Shown here one piece after another: positions 18,091-27,334 of a DNA stretch of 64,000 bases. The stretch covers positions 7,762 to 71,761 of the forward strand of contig CAJKKQ010000012.1 in NCBI GenBank assembly GCA_905200545.1, read 5' to 3'. Position 1 is the first letter of the stretch. Each line of letters opens with the position of its first letter. The notes under the pieces are model-generated. The model searched no databases. It was not told where the DNA came from and saw only the letters and a program-made list of their open reading frames with translations. Both the position numbers and the translations under genes were made by a program. Origin of the DNA: an uncultured Oscillibacter sp. (GTDB lineage Bacteria > Bacillota > Clostridia > Oscillospirales > Oscillospiraceae).

Positions 18091-18120
18091 CGCCCGAAAT
18101 CCGAAGATTTCAGGTGTTTT
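18091..18120 (-). terminator. tRNA-type terminator next to leftmost attachment site
   Basis: An imperfect copy of the UUCG-loop hairpin that also flanks the attachment sites at 29151, 34662 and 56224. On the minus strand it directly follows the tRNA-Thr 3' remnant (CCA then hairpin then T-run), as a tRNA terminator would. Confidence 0.65.
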
Positions 18121-18121
18121 C

Positions 18122-18166
18122 TGGAGCTGCTGGGCGGATTTGAACCGCCGGCCTCATCCTTACCAA
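18122..18166 (-). repeat. tRNA-Thr 3'-end remnant, attachment site (left end of element D)
   Basis: These 45 bases match the 3' end of the intact tRNA-Thr at 63380-63424 with two differences (the T-loop C>T and one T-stem change). The anticodon 5' side and the rest of the tRNA are missing, so it is not a tRNA gene. No integrase and no arm repeats lie to its left, so it is the outermost junction of the array. Confidence 0.88.
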
Positions 18167-18426
18167 CTGGCTGGGAGCCTTCCAGTCCTTGATTTTCAAC
18201 GCTTTCCGGCCCTTTTTGCTCCAAAAAGATGAGGTCGGCGGTACGCTTTGCTCCGTTGTTTCCGTCTGTTCGTTTCCCCGTGCGGGTCACGGTGTGTGGC
18301 AGAACATCTTTCGCCCCGCATACCTGCGAATAAGTGTCGCCCCTATCTACTAATATTACACCGTCCCCACCTCATTCTTTGCCGGGGAAATATATTAACA
18401 ATACGAATATTATCAAATGGAAGCGT
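18167..18426. other. Left end of element D
   Basis: About 130 bases after the attachment core are shared with the left ends of C and B. They contain an inverted partial copy of the tRNA-Thr fragment (18225-18242) and a degenerate arm-repeat pair (18280-18300). At 18384-18417 there is a degenerate copy of the recurrent 34-bp motif. The alcohol dehydrogenase stop follows at 18427. Confidence 0.7.
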
Positions 18427-19539
18427 TCATTTGCTCTCAAATATTCCGGTCACTTTATACGCTTTTCCGATCTCATCCGCCCGCAGCATCGCTTCTTGCA
18501 CCATCTGCGGCGTTACGGGGAACGGCATATGATGGATCGTGCTCCCTGCAACGCAGGCTTTCTCAGCTGCCTTCTGCAAAAGCTCCGGCTCCGGGGCTTC
18601 ATAGCCCATATCCGAAAAACACACCGGAAGTCCCACATCTGTGCAGAACTGCAGGACCTGAGATACCTCCTCCCACGCTTCCTCCATGACCAGCTGCACC
18701 AGCGTACAAAACGCCACCTTGCAGCCATGGTATTGTTCGTGGAGCTGCGGAATAAAAGTAAAGCCCTTCTGGATGGCATGTGCCGCCGCCAGACCTCCGC
18801 TTTCAAAGCCCACGCTGGATAAATAGGTGTTTACCTCCACAATGGTTTCCAGCGACCCATTGCACACGCCGGCCTTCACCGCTTCCTTTGCCGCTTTTCC
18901 CTCTTTTTGCAGATACCGCCAGCACATGGTCGCAAGCCCTCCTGCAGCCAGTGTCGGCTTTCCCGCCACCTGGTTGTCGCTGCCGGAGGCCCGGCAGGCA
19001 CGCGCTTCAAAATAGGTCGCCATGGCATCGCCCATTCCAGCCACCAGCAGCTTGGCAGGTGCTTTCGCAATTACATTTGTATCTACCAGCACCATATCCG
19101 GGCAGCGGTTCAAAAACAGATACCGGTCAAATTCACCGTTATCCCGGTAAATCACGCTCAAGGAGCTGCAGGGGGAATCTGTAGAAGCCACCGTGGGAAT
19201 GATGACCACCGGTAGCCCCGCATAATACGCTACGCCCTTGGCTGTGTCCAGAATCTTTCCGCCGCCGATCCCCACAACCACTGTAGAGGCCTCGGTCTTT
19301 GCCCTTTCCACCAGGCGGTCAATTTGGGGCTGAGAGCATTCTCCCCGGAAAATCTCATACCGGATGGTATAATCCGTACCGGCAAAGCATTGCTCCAACA
19401 CAGGCCCGATCCGCCGGGTCCCGGACTCACTGATCAGGATGAGCAGGGATTTGCCCATTCCCTGCAAATATTGATCCAGCTGCTGCAGCACATTCATGCC
19501 CTGAACATATTTTGATGGGCTTTTTAAAATCATGCTCAT
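18427..19539 (-). CDS. Iron-containing alcohol dehydrogenase, glycerol dehydrogenase-like
   Basis: A 370-residue cytoplasmic dehydrogenase of the GldA branch. It has the NAD loop 'GIGGGKILDTAK', 'PTVASTDSPCSSLSVIY', metal-site 'GMGDAMATYFEARAC', and two His ligands in 'LAAAHAIQKGF' and 'QYHGCKVAF'. In this pathway it would reduce the aldehyde released by the aldolase (for example glyceraldehyde to glycerol) and regenerate NAD+. Its ATG overlaps the aldolase stop (ATGA), so it is translationally coupled. Last gene of the TRAP operon. Confidence 0.88.
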   Translation of the reverse strand: MSMILKSPSKYVQGMNVLQQLDQYLQGMGKSLLILISESGTRRIGPVLEQCFAGTDYTIRYEIFRGECSQPQIDRLVERAKTEASTVVVGIGGGKILDTAKGVAYYAGLPVVIIPTVASTDSPCSSLSVIYRDNGEFDRYLFLNRCPDMVLVDTNVIAKAPAKLLVAGMGDAMATYFEARACRASGSDNQVAGKPTLAAGGLATMCWRYLQKEGKAAKEAVKAGVCNGSLETIVEVNTYLSSVGFESGGLAAAHAIQKGFTFIPQLHEQYHGCKVAFCTLVQLVMEEAWEEVSQVLQFCTDVGLPVCFSDMGYEAPEPELLQKAAEKACVAGSTIHHMPFPVTPQMVQEAMLRADEIGKAYKVTGIFESK

Positions 19540-20357
19540 ACGGATCTGATATCAAAAACAGGGGCATGATAGGAAGCAGCTGTCCCACGGACCTGCTGCA
19601 GGGCCGCGCGCGCTCCATTGACCACATAGTGGAAATCAAAGTTGACCGACAGGAACGATGCTCCCCGGCGGACCCACTGATCCACAAACGATTCCGTACA
19701 AACGCCTGAAACGCCGAATGGTTTTCTGCTCTCCAGTAAAATTTCGGCAATCCGGTCAAAATAACGTTGTGCCTCCGGCATATCGGGCCGTACTTCGTGC
19801 CCATGCGTCCGCAGACTCATGGAAAAATCGTTGGGACCAATCACAAAAGCATTGATCCCCGGAACAGCAGCGATCTGCTCCAACTGGGCCAGTGCATCCA
19901 CATGTTCGATCTGTACCGCAGTCCACACGTGCCGCTCCATGTTGCAGAGGTATTCATCCTTGTCCCACATGCCGTAATTGCAGGCACGCCGCAGTCCCAT
20001 ACCACGGATCCCATCAGGCGGATAATGAGTGGCTGCCGCAGCCGCCCGTGCCTCTTCCACCGTATTGACCATGGGAATGATGACACCATCTGCCCCCATG
20101 TCCAAAACACCTTTGATACAGTCAGGGTCCTTACTGGGGACCCGCACCAATCCTGCAGCTCCCGCCGCCCGGCAGGCCAGCAGATGGGTTTGGATATCCC
20201 GGCGGTCCAGGGCTCCATGCTCAGCATCGATCCAAATGAAGTCAAACCCGGCACCGGCAATCATTTCCGTAAGAAACGGGGAGTCAAATGCCACGTGAGA
20301 ACCGACGGCCAGTTCCCCCGCTTCCAGTTTGCGGGTAATTTTGTCGAGATTGTACAT
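19536..20357 (-). CDS. HpcH/HpaI-type aldolase (2-keto-3-deoxy acid aldolase family)
   Basis: A 273-residue class II aldolase of the KDR/HHED type. It has 'DFIWIDAEHGALDRRDI', the carboxylate-binding Arg in 'GLVRVPSKD', 'GADGVIIPMVNTVEEA', metal ligand Glu in 'AVQIEHVDAL', and Asp in 'IGPNDFSMSL'. Family members split 2-keto-3-deoxy sugar acids into pyruvate plus an aldehyde using a divalent metal. The ATG at 20357 has AAGGAG upstream. It lies between the dehydratase-like gene and the aldehyde-reducing dehydrogenase, in pathway order. Confidence 0.9.
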   Translation of the reverse strand: MYNLDKITRKLEAGELAVGSHVAFDSPFLTEMIAGAGFDFIWIDAEHGALDRRDIQTHLLACRAAGAAGLVRVPSKDPDCIKGVLDMGADGVIIPMVNTVEEARAAAAATHYPPDGIRGMGLRRACNYGMWDKDEYLCNMERHVWTAVQIEHVDALAQLEQIAAVPGINAFVIGPNDFSMSLRTHGHEVRPDMPEAQRYFDRIAEILLESRKPFGVSGVCTESFVDQWVRRGASFLSVNFDFHYVVNGARAALQQVRGTAASYHAPVFDIRSV

Positions 20358-20389
20358 GAGATACTCCTTTGGGGAAAATCCTCTGTTAA

Positions 20390-21586
20390 TTAGGCGATGG
20401 TAATACGTTCTAGTGCCTCAGCCATTGCCTGCAGGGAAAGTTCCTGGCCCAAACCAGGAAGATCCGGAACAGTGAGATAACCGTTTTGGGGAACGTATTG
20501 GTGCGTTCCATATGCTACACAATCGGGATGCGCTGCCATATGATAAGACTCATGAATATAAAAATTGGGGATAGAGGCTTCCAACTGCATGGCAGCAGCC
20601 TCTGCTATGGGCGTTCCTGCTACATGGCATTGTACTCTCACATCATAAAGATGTGCTAAATCGCAGATCTTTCTGGTCTCAGAAAGCCCTCCGCAGTTAG
20701 AAATGTCAGGCTGAATGATCGAGACCGCCCCTTGCTTGAGTAACTGATGGAACTCCCAGCGGGTATGTACACGCTCACCTGCAGACAACGGAGTACGAAC
20801 TTTAGAGAAAATTTGTCCGTACAGATCGGGATTAAAATTGGATGTTGCCTCCTCAATCATCAAAACATGATACCGATCAGCGATGCGATCGATCTGTATG
20901 GCAGAAGTCACATCCGAATAGCATAGGTTTTCCAAAATAATTTCCAGTTGATTGCCGCAAGCTTTTCGAATGGCTGCCAAGCGGGCTTCCAGGAGCTCAA
21001 TAATCGGTCTGGTAAGCGGTCCTGTTGTTAGGCTCCTGTCCAAAGGCTTACCATTTGCATCAAACGCCAAGAGATTAAGCTTTACGGCAGAATAACCATC
21101 CTTTTGAATTCTCCGGCAAATATTAGCCAGGTCCTCTTCCGTATATTTGATCCGGAAATCGTCCAAATAACCCAAGTGACACTGGGACAAGTAGCACTTT
21201 AGTTTGCTTCGAAATTTGCCCCCTAACAGAACATAAATAGGCACCCCGAGTTTTTTCCCTTTTATATCCAAAAGAGCAGTGTCAATCGCGCTCATTGCAG
21301 AGTATACAATGACGCCGCCGCCGCTCAGATGACCGCAAAACTGATTCCTGAATTGTTCCCAAATGACCTCGTTGTCCATTGGGTTCAAACCGATTATTTG
21401 CTGTCCAATGTCATACAGCAAGTGGGCCACACCATGCTCTCCCGGTCCAACAGAAATGCCTGCTTCGCCGAAACCCGAAATTCCCTCGTCGGTGTTGATA
21501 CGGCAGACCACCGGACGAAAAGGGAATGGAGAGAAATCTTCGCCAACATGTTTCAACAGGAAAATATCAATACTGGTAATCTTCAT
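20390..21586 (-). CDS. Enolase-superfamily sugar-acid dehydratase-like protein (mandelate racemase/GalD group)
   Basis: A 398-residue protein with the N-terminal lid (residues 1-115) and a barrel. Metal-ligand-type acids stand in 'MIEEATSNF' and 'SAGERVHTRWEF'; 'IIQPDISNCGGLSE' and 'CHVAGTPIAEAA' follow the galactonate/mannonate dehydratase pattern. One difference is notable: where GalD-type enzymes have the D-x-H pair of first ligand and general base, this protein reads E-N-L, so the His is absent and the reaction may differ from known dehydratases. The ATG at 21586 has AAAGGAAT upstream. Its neighbours support sugar-acid breakdown. Confidence 0.83.
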   Translation of the reverse strand: MKITSIDIFLLKHVGEDFSPFPFRPVVCRINTDEGISGFGEAGISVGPGEHGVAHLLYDIGQQIIGLNPMDNEVIWEQFRNQFCGHLSGGGVIVYSAMSAIDTALLDIKGKKLGVPIYVLLGGKFRSKLKCYLSQCHLGYLDDFRIKYTEEDLANICRRIQKDGYSAVKLNLLAFDANGKPLDRSLTTGPLTRPIIELLEARLAAIRKACGNQLEIILENLCYSDVTSAIQIDRIADRYHVLMIEEATSNFNPDLYGQIFSKVRTPLSAGERVHTRWEFHQLLKQGAVSIIQPDISNCGGLSETRKICDLAHLYDVRVQCHVAGTPIAEAAAMQLEASIPNFYIHESYHMAAHPDCVAYGTHQYVPQNGYLTVPDLPGLGQELSLQAMAEALERITIA

Positions 21587-21602
21587 CGTTCATTCCTTTC
21601 TG

Positions 21603-22892
21603 TCATGCAACCATTCCCAGGGCCCGCGGTAAGAAGAGGACCACATCCGGAACGTAGGTCATGACAAGAAGAACGGCCAGCTCTCCCAGGAGGAATGGAA
21701 TAATTCGCCGGCTCATTGCTTCAATCGGTGTGTTGGAGATTCGCCCCGCAACAAACATATTCATGGCCATGGGAGGCGTAATCATACCGATAGAGGTGTT
21801 AACAACGATAATCAATCCCAGTACGATCGGATCCAGCTGGATCTGAGTCGCAATTGGAAGAAGGATCGGCGTTACCAACAGGACAATGGACAAGGTATCC
21901 AGAAAAAGTCCCAGGAAAAGGAGCATCAGGTTCATGACCAGTAAAATGGAGATCCGATGACTGAAGAAAGAAAGAACAGCGTCTGCAATCATCTGGGTAA
22001 CGCCCTGGCTTGCCATCAGCCAAGAAAAAGGTGCTGCAAAAGAAACCAGAAATAAGATGGCAGAAGTGTTGATTGCAGCATCCTTAAACAAATCACGGAT
22101 GGAGAGCGCATCCAACTCCCGATAGATAAATTTGCTGACAATAAACGCGTATACACACGCTACGGCCGCAGATTCTGTAGGCGTGAAAAAGCCGCCGTAA
22201 ATCCCCCCCAAGATGATGACGGGCATAATGATTGCCCACATGGCATCCAAGAGCGTAGAAAAGAATTGTCGAATGCTAATTCTTTCATGGACCCGCAGTT
22301 CGGTTTTTCCGTATCTTACAATACTGATGACCATTAGGACGAGCGCCAGCAAAATACCAGGGACAAAGCCGGAAACGAACAACGTACCGACAGAAACAGA
22401 AGCCATAATGGCATATGTCACCATCGGAATACTGGGAGGGATTACAACGCCAAGCGTTCCGGCCGCCGCAACAACTGTAGCGGCATCTTCTTTACTGTAT
22501 CCGCTTTTTGTCATCTCCGGGACCATGATGCCGCCAATGGCAGCCACAGTTGCAGGATTAGACCCTGAAATCGCGCCAAAAAACGCGGAGGCTGCAATGG
22601 TGATGCATGAGAGACCGGCAGGCAACCAGCTGAACAGCAGTTTTGCAAAGCCTACCAGCCGTTTGGAAATTCCCCCCTTTTCCATAATAGCCCCTGCCAA
22701 GATAAAGAACGGAACCGCCGTCAATGAAAAGCTGTCGATCGCGGTAAACAGGCGCTGGGGAACAACTGTCAAATTTGTATTCGGAACCATAACAGAAAGG
22801 ACGATCATTGCCGTCGATCCCATCGCCACAGCAATCGGCATTCCCGTAATCAACAAAAGCAGGAGAAGCCCAAAGAGCATAACCGCTATCAT
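21603..22892 (-). CDS. dctM: TRAP transporter large permease (DctM)
   Basis: A 429-residue membrane protein with about 12 hydrophobic segments, the DctM signatures 'GSNPATVAAIGGIMVPEM' and 'PPSIPMVTYAI', and a C-terminal 'NTSIGMITPPMAMNMFVA'. It moves the carboxylate substrate with sodium or protons after delivery by DctP. The ATG overlaps the dctQ stop by 4 bases (ATGA). Confidence 0.94.
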   Translation of the reverse strand: MIAVMLFGLLLLLLITGMPIAVAMGSTAMIVLSVMVPNTNLTVVPQRLFTAIDSFSLTAVPFFILAGAIMEKGGISKRLVGFAKLLFSWLPAGLSCITIAASAFFGAISGSNPATVAAIGGIMVPEMTKSGYSKEDAATVVAAAGTLGVVIPPSIPMVTYAIMASVSVGTLFVSGFVPGILLALVLMVISIVRYGKTELRVHERISIRQFFSTLLDAMWAIIMPVIILGGIYGGFFTPTESAAVACVYAFIVSKFIYRELDALSIRDLFKDAAINTSAILFLVSFAAPFSWLMASQGVTQMIADAVLSFFSHRISILLVMNLMLLFLGLFLDTLSIVLLVTPILLPIATQIQLDPIVLGLIIVVNTSIGMITPPMAMNMFVAGRISNTPIEAMSRRIIPFLLGELAVLLVMTYVPDVVLFLPRALGMVA

Positions 22893-23386
22893 GTTTGATC
22901 CTCCTTTTCTCCGTGCAAGCTGTTCTTGAAATATTCAACTGCATTTTGAACCTCACGAATGATGATCAAAACACAGCCAACGGGAATCGATGCATAGATC
23001 AGATACATCGGCAGATTGAGGACAGTAGACGTTTGTCCCATCTGATATTGCACCAAAAGGATCTGATAACTGTAATATGCAATCAACAGGAAGAAACCAA
23101 TCACATATACCTTTGTAAAAACATAAAGAACCACTGCAGCTTTTCCGGAAAGTTTATCGGCAAACGCCCTTACGGAAAAATGCGCATTATGCCGGGAGCA
23201 CGCTGATGCGCCCAAGAGTACCATCCAGATCATAATATAACGGGGAAGTTCCTCCGACCAAGGCGTAGACGCTATTCCGGTATAGCGGCATACTGTTGCT
23301 GCAAAGACAAGAACACACATCAGCGGCAAAAGAATCATAATGGTGTTCTCTTCAAAATGATTTAAAAAGTGTTTGAATTTTTGCAT
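22889..23386 (-). CDS. dctQ: TRAP transporter small permease (DctQ)
   Basis: A 165-residue membrane protein with four hydrophobic segments and the DctQ motif 'STPWSEELPRYIMIWMVLLGAS'. I chose the ATG at 23386 (TGGAGGAAAT upstream) over one at 23425. It couples to DctM as the small membrane subunit. Confidence 0.92.
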   Translation of the reverse strand: MQKFKHFLNHFEENTIMILLPLMCVLVFAATVCRYTGIASTPWSEELPRYIMIWMVLLGASACSRHNAHFSVRAFADKLSGKAAVVLYVFTKVYVIGFFLLIAYYSYQILLVQYQMGQTSTVLNLPMYLIYASIPVGCVLIIIREVQNAVEYFKNSLHGEKEDQT

Positions 23387-23423
23387 ATTTCCTCCATTGC
23401 TTTTTCTTGGAATTTGGGGAGGC

Positions 23424-23459
23424 ATGCCGTGCCAACGGATAATTCCGTTGGCACGGCAT
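23424..23459 (-). promoter_or_regulatory. Strong hairpin between dctP and dctQ
   Basis: A 16-bp perfect stem with a 4-base loop, 8 bases past the dctP stop. No T-run follows on the minus strand. It probably protects the dctP message or partly stops transcription, giving more binding protein than permease. The opp operon has a similar hairpin at the same relative place. Confidence 0.75.
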
Positions 23460-23467
23460 AAAAATTA

Positions 23468-24466
23468 TCAGTTTGCCAGTGCATCCAGATATTTGGAATC
23501 CACCTGAGCGCGAAGGTCCTGACAAGTATTTTCAAAAGCCGCTTTCCATACTGCCCGATCCACCTCGTTTACAATATTTCCGGCATCACGAAGGGTCTGC
23601 ACCAGTTCCTCATCGGCTTGTGTTGTAAAATCCCTTTCCACAGTTCTAGCTTCAGCTTCAGCCATACGGATCGCTTCCTGCATGTCTTCCGGCTGGTTTT
23701 CAAAGAATGTGCGGCTGATCAAAAAGAATGCAGGGGAATAAAAGTGACCGGTAAGCGTGATATACTTTTGTACCTCATAGAATTTATTGGTATAAATGTG
23801 AATGAGTGCATTCTCATGACCATCAATCGTTCCCTGCTGCATAGCTGCATCTACTTCTCCAATGGCCATGGGAACAGGATTCGCGCCGACCTCTTCAAAT
23901 GCAGTCATATGGACCTGGTTTTCCATTACGCGGAGTTTAAAGCCCTGGATGTCTTCCGGCGTTTTAATTTCCTTATTGGAGGTGATATGGCGGAAGCCGT
24001 TGTCCCAAAATCCCAGGCCAACAATTCCCTTGGGCTCCAATTCGCTCATGAGTTCCTGTCCGATTTCTCCATCCATCACTTCAAAAGCAGCTTCCTTATC
24101 ACTGATCAGATAGGGGAAATCAAAGGCCATAAAGTTGGCAGAGAGGTTCGTCAAACCAGACGCCGTCACACAAGCTTCAACATTCCCCAGTGCAACATTT
24201 TCCACAAGATCCCGCTCGTTGCCCAATTGGCCGCTGGGAAAGATCTGTACATCATAGAATCCATCGGAATATTCTTCCAGTTTTTGTTCAAAAACTTTCA
24301 GGCCTTCCATATAGTTAGACGTATCAGATGCCGTCATTCCGACACGAATGACAACGGGACTCCCTTCGTCAGCTCCGGTTCCTGTATCTTCCGTGGAGGT
24401 TCCTCCGCATGCGGCCAGAGACAACGCCATTACCAGGGCTAACAATGCAGACCATACTCTTTTCAT
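23468..24466 (-). CDS. dctP: TRAP transporter substrate-binding lipoprotein (DctP)
   Basis: A 332-residue DctP-type protein. Residues 1-20 are a lipoprotein signal (LAAC lipobox), followed by an acidic/Thr linker and the fold with 'FPSGQLGNERDLVENV' and 'GFKLRVMEN', whose Arg is the usual carboxylate-binding residue. The substrate is thus likely an organic or sugar acid. First gene of the operon, 55 bases downstream of a sigma-54 promoter. Confidence 0.93.
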   Translation of the reverse strand: MKRVWSALLALVMALSLAACGGTSTEDTGTGADEGSPVVIRVGMTASDTSNYMEGLKVFEQKLEEYSDGFYDVQIFPSGQLGNERDLVENVALGNVEACVTASGLTNLSANFMAFDFPYLISDKEAAFEVMDGEIGQELMSELEPKGIVGLGFWDNGFRHITSNKEIKTPEDIQGFKLRVMENQVHMTAFEEVGANPVPMAIGEVDAAMQQGTIDGHENALIHIYTNKFYEVQKYITLTGHFYSPAFFLISRTFFENQPEDMQEAIRMAEAEARTVERDFTTQADEELVQTLRDAGNIVNEVDRAVWKAAFENTCQDLRAQVDSKYLDALAN

Positions 24467-24520
24467 CTTGTCTTCTCCTTTTCTATGTGTTGAGTGTTTT
24501 GGCTTGTGATAAAGAATATA

Positions 24521-24537
24521 AGCAAGAACAGTGCCAA
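24521..24537 (-). promoter_or_regulatory. Sigma-54 (-24/-12) promoter for the dctPQM operon
   Basis: The minus strand reads TTGGCACTGTTCTTGCT, a match to the consensus TTGGCAC-N5-TTGC with correct GG/GC spacing. It lies between dctP and the divergent sigma-54 activator gene. Confidence 0.88.
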
Positions 24538-24592
24538 TTTAAGTATTTACTTTAAATATAGTGTAGTAAAACAACCGCAACCCGCTGGGCAG

Positions 24593-24712
24593 CTTGAAAC
24601 AGCATTGCCAAAAACACCAATGGAAAACAGGATTTTCCAGAAATATCTCTTGCAAAATATCTAAAAACCAGTTAATCTATTCTCATAATTGTTTCAAGTG
24701 TTTCACATGTTT
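24593..24712. promoter_or_regulatory. Candidate upstream activator sites
   Basis: The region holds TGGAAAA-N5-TTTTCCA (24621-24639) and repeated TGTTTCA-type sites with the inverted form TTGAAACA near 24593 and direct forms around 24688-24712. They lie 55-190 bases upstream of the -24/-12 promoter, the usual range for a sigma-54 activator. Which one is bound is not decided by the sequence. Confidence 0.5.
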
Positions 24713-24729
24713 CTTCTGGAGGGTATGCG

Positions 24730-26634
24730 GTGATTAAGATTATTATGGTAGTTCCGTTTGGAGACATGGAAAAGCTAGCTTCCGAAACCTTTCAGGAGAT
24801 TTTGGACACGCGGCAGCAGGCCGGGGATCTCCTGGAGGAATATGAGTTTGAAGTTTTGCGGGCAGCTACTTCGGATGAGGTGCTGAAGCAGCATCTGGAC
24901 GCAGACGTCATCATTGTACGAGGCGCCACAGCATATGACCTGCAGCGGAGCAACTACCCCATCCCGGTCGTGGAGCTGTCCATCAGCGGCAGTGATCTAG
25001 TATCAGCCCTTTTGCAGATGAAGGACACATATGGTACTGCGCCCGCAGGTATCATCGGTTCCCCCAACATGCTGCTGGGGATCGAGGAGTTAGCCCGCAA
25101 TCTGCAGCTGGACGTACATCCATACATCCTGGCTCAAAATACAGAGGAAGAGATCTACCGGCAGGTGGATCAGGCTATTGCCCAAGGCTGTCGGGTCATT
25201 CTGGGCGGACAGCGCGGATGTGATTATGCCCGGGAACGAGGGGTCGCCTGTATGCACCTTCAATCCGACAAGCACTCTATCGCCAATTCCATCCAGATGG
25301 CCATGCAGATCGGGATTATCAGCCGCCAAAACCGTCAGGTGGCACTGAGCAATCAGGCGTTGCTGGACAACGCCTACGAGGGACTGATCTCCCTGGATCA
25401 GCAGCGGCGGATCCGGGCATACAATCAATCAGCTCAGCGGATCCTGGGGATACCCGCCGGAACTTGGTGCTTGGGACTGGATATCGAAGATGCCCTGCAT
25501 TCCCCTCAAATCGCCGCCTTTGCATCCGGAAAAGAGCACACTGCTGAAGAGATTATCGAGTATCACAACACACAAATTTCCTTCCGCAGGGTCAGCGTGC
25601 TGCTGCGCGGAGAAGTGGTGGGCAATGTGCTGACTTTTCTCAATGCCGCACAGATTCAGGAGTCTGAAGAAAAACTGCGCGGAAAGCTGTACGCCAAAAG
25701 CAGCAAGGCAAAATACAGTTTCCCTTCCATTATCGGCAGCAGCCATGCCTTGCAAAATGCCATCAAAACCGCCGCCGCCTATGCACAGACCGACTCCAAT
25801 ATCATGATCTATGGAGAAAGTGGGACGGGCAAGGAACTTTTTAGTCAAAGCATCCATAACGCCAGTCCCCGGCGGGATCATCCTTTCATTGCCGTGAACT
25901 GCTCAGCGATTCCCGAAACACTGCTGGAGAGCGAGCTGTTCGGCTATATGCCGGGGGCATTTACGGGCGCCTCCAAAAACGGCAAAGCAGGTCTGTTTGA
26001 GCAAGCACATGAGGGGACCATTTTCCTGGACGAGATTTCCGAGATGCCGCTTTCTCAGCAGTCACGTCTCCTGCGGGTCCTGCAGGAGCGGGAAATCACT
26101 CGGCTGGGGGCCAGTAAGGTAACCCCGATCAACGTACGGGTCATTGCGGCTACTAACCGGGATCTCAAAAAACTGGTGCAGGACGGAAGTTTTCGGGAGG
26201 ATCTTTATTACCGCTTGTGCGTCTTGACACTGCGGCTTCCGCCGCTGCGAGAGCGCAAAGAGGATATCGGCCTGTTGGTACGATATTTTTTGGAACAGTT
26301 TTCTGAGGGGAAAATTCGTTCTATCACCGTGGAAGCTCTGGATAAAATCACGCAGTGCAGCTGGAAAGGAAACATTAGAGAGCTGCGGAACTTTTGTGAG
26401 CGCTTGGCAGTCCTTTCCTGCGGCCAAATTGATTTGCCTCTCGTAGAAGCTCAGTTGGCAGATGAACCCAAGCCGATTCAGGTTCCATCCTGCCTGTCAT
26501 CTCCAGATGATGAACTGGCTGTAATTTTAGAAGCATTGCAGGAGGCCGGCGGAAACAAGACCGCCGCTGCCGAGGCGCTTGGAATCAGCCGGGTTACCCT
26601 TTGGCGGAAACTCCGACAGTTGGGGCTGCACTGA
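24730..26634 (+). CDS. Sigma-54-dependent activator with PrpR-type N-terminal sensor domain
   Basis: A 634-residue regulator. Residues ~1-190 form a PrpR_N-like sensor domain and ~205-320 a PAS-like domain. Residues ~335-560 form the AAA+ domain with Walker A GESGTGKE, the sigma-54 contact loop GAFTGA and Walker B '[12 protein letters not shown]'. A Fis-type HTH ([21 protein letters not shown]) ends the protein. It is divergent from the TRAP operon with a sigma-54 promoter between them, so it most likely switches that operon on in response to a small molecule sensed by the N-terminal domain. The start is a GTG at 24730 with GGAGGG upstream. Confidence 0.93.
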   Translation: MIKIIMVVPFGDMEKLASETFQEILDTRQQAGDLLEEYEFEVLRAATSDEVLKQHLDADVIIVRGATAYDLQRSNYPIPVVELSISGSDLVSALLQMKDTYGTAPAGIIGSPNMLLGIEELARNLQLDVHPYILAQNTEEEIYRQVDQAIAQGCRVILGGQRGCDYARERGVACMHLQSDKHSIANSIQMAMQIGIISRQNRQVALSNQALLDNAYEGLISLDQQRRIRAYNQSAQRILGIPAGTWCLGLDIEDALHSPQIAAFASGKEHTAEEIIEYHNTQISFRRVSVLLRGEVVGNVLTFLNAAQIQESEEKLRGKLYAKSSKAKYSFPSIIGSSHALQNAIKTAAAYAQTDSNIMIYGESGTGKELFSQSIHNASPRRDHPFIAVNCSAIPETLLESELFGYMPGAFTGASKNGKAGLFEQAHEGTIFLDEISEMPLSQQSRLLRVLQEREITRLGASKVTPINVRVIAATNRDLKKLVQDGSFREDLYYRLCVLTLRLPPLRERKEDIGLLVRYFLEQFSEGKIRSITVEALDKITQCSWKGNIRELRNFCERLAVLSCGQIDLPLVEAQLADEPKPIQVPSCLSSPDDELAVILEALQEAGGNKTAAAEALGISRVTLWRKLRQLGLH

Positions 26635-26703
26635 AATAACATATCTTCAACCTTTGGCCATATAAACTTGGTTCTGGCAAAGTTAATTGTCTTATAGCAA
26701 ACG

Positions 26704-26740
26704 GAAGCCTACCCCAAGAGAGGGCAGGCTTCTTTCTTTT
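26704..26740 (+). terminator. Terminator of the sigma-54 activator gene
   Basis: An 11-bp stem with one mismatch (26704-26714 with 26722-26732), 7-base loop, then TTCTTTT. Confidence 0.75.
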
Positions 26741-27141
26741 CCACAGATCATTCAGTTTCTGTACAGACTCCTCGTATCATAGACCCAATCCATCTCTAAA
26801 ATTGAGCGGCGTAGACTGCATACAGTCTGCGTCACCATAGGCCATCGTGCAAGCAGGGGCTCCGTCACAGAAGATGCTAGGGTAGTGTATCAACAAGACA
26901 AACGGTAACAAGAAAAAGCTCGTGGGCTCTTGTGAAGCCCTGTGTGGAGCCCGGCGGGGCCGCGCCTCCAGACGGATTTGGGCCGGTTTTGATGGCTCTG
27001 CGGGGACGAAAGAAAAAGCGGGATAGAGAGCTGGGGGCACCGCCCCAGCTCTTTATACCCGGCACATCTGCCCGCACTGCGCCCGCAGGCGCGTTTCGGA
27101 GGCTAACCGCCCGCAGTGCGGGCGGCTCTTAGGCCGGAGAT

Positions 27142-27334
27142 GTGCGGGCAGTTTCAAGGGGTTCCGGGTTTCTCGAAAGTGACGTCAAAATCAGAGGGAA
27201 ACGGAAAATGTGACGTCATAATCCCGCTGTCCTTAGCCCCATAAGAAAAAAGTAGGCGTCACTCTGGAAATTCACCGGATTTTCAGTGAGGTCATGGAGT
27301 GATATCTGCTTTGGGAGCAAACCTTGCGTCGCTA
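27142..27334. repeat. 193-bp block identical in elements D and C
   Basis: Matches 32712-32904 base for base (offset 5570). It includes two TGACGTCA palindromes 26 bases apart. A diverged version sits at 51640-51780 just upstream of the mobilisation genes of B. Candidate transfer origin or other cis site. Confidence 0.8.

Larger units (their letters stand above)
17314..18121. other. Gene-poor stretch before the first attachment site
   Basis: A 125-codon open frame (17389-17766, plus strand) has no clear ribosome site and no recognisable domain; I do not call it. A minus-strand start at 17873 gives a TetR-like N-terminal piece that is broken (see next entry). A terminator lies at 17751-17782. 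The rest, 17880-18090, shows nothing I can name. Confidence 0.4.

Noticed and set aside
18122-18166. Extra tRNA genes at the four att copies
   Set aside because: Each copy holds only the 3' part from the anticodon stem onward; the acceptor 5' strand, D-arm and anticodon are missing, so they cannot fold into a tRNA.
26932-27132. Short open frames in the backbone of D (and 32429-32758 in C, 51380-51637 in B)
   Set aside because: Frames are not conserved between the three homologous blocks although the DNA is similar, so the block is noncoding.
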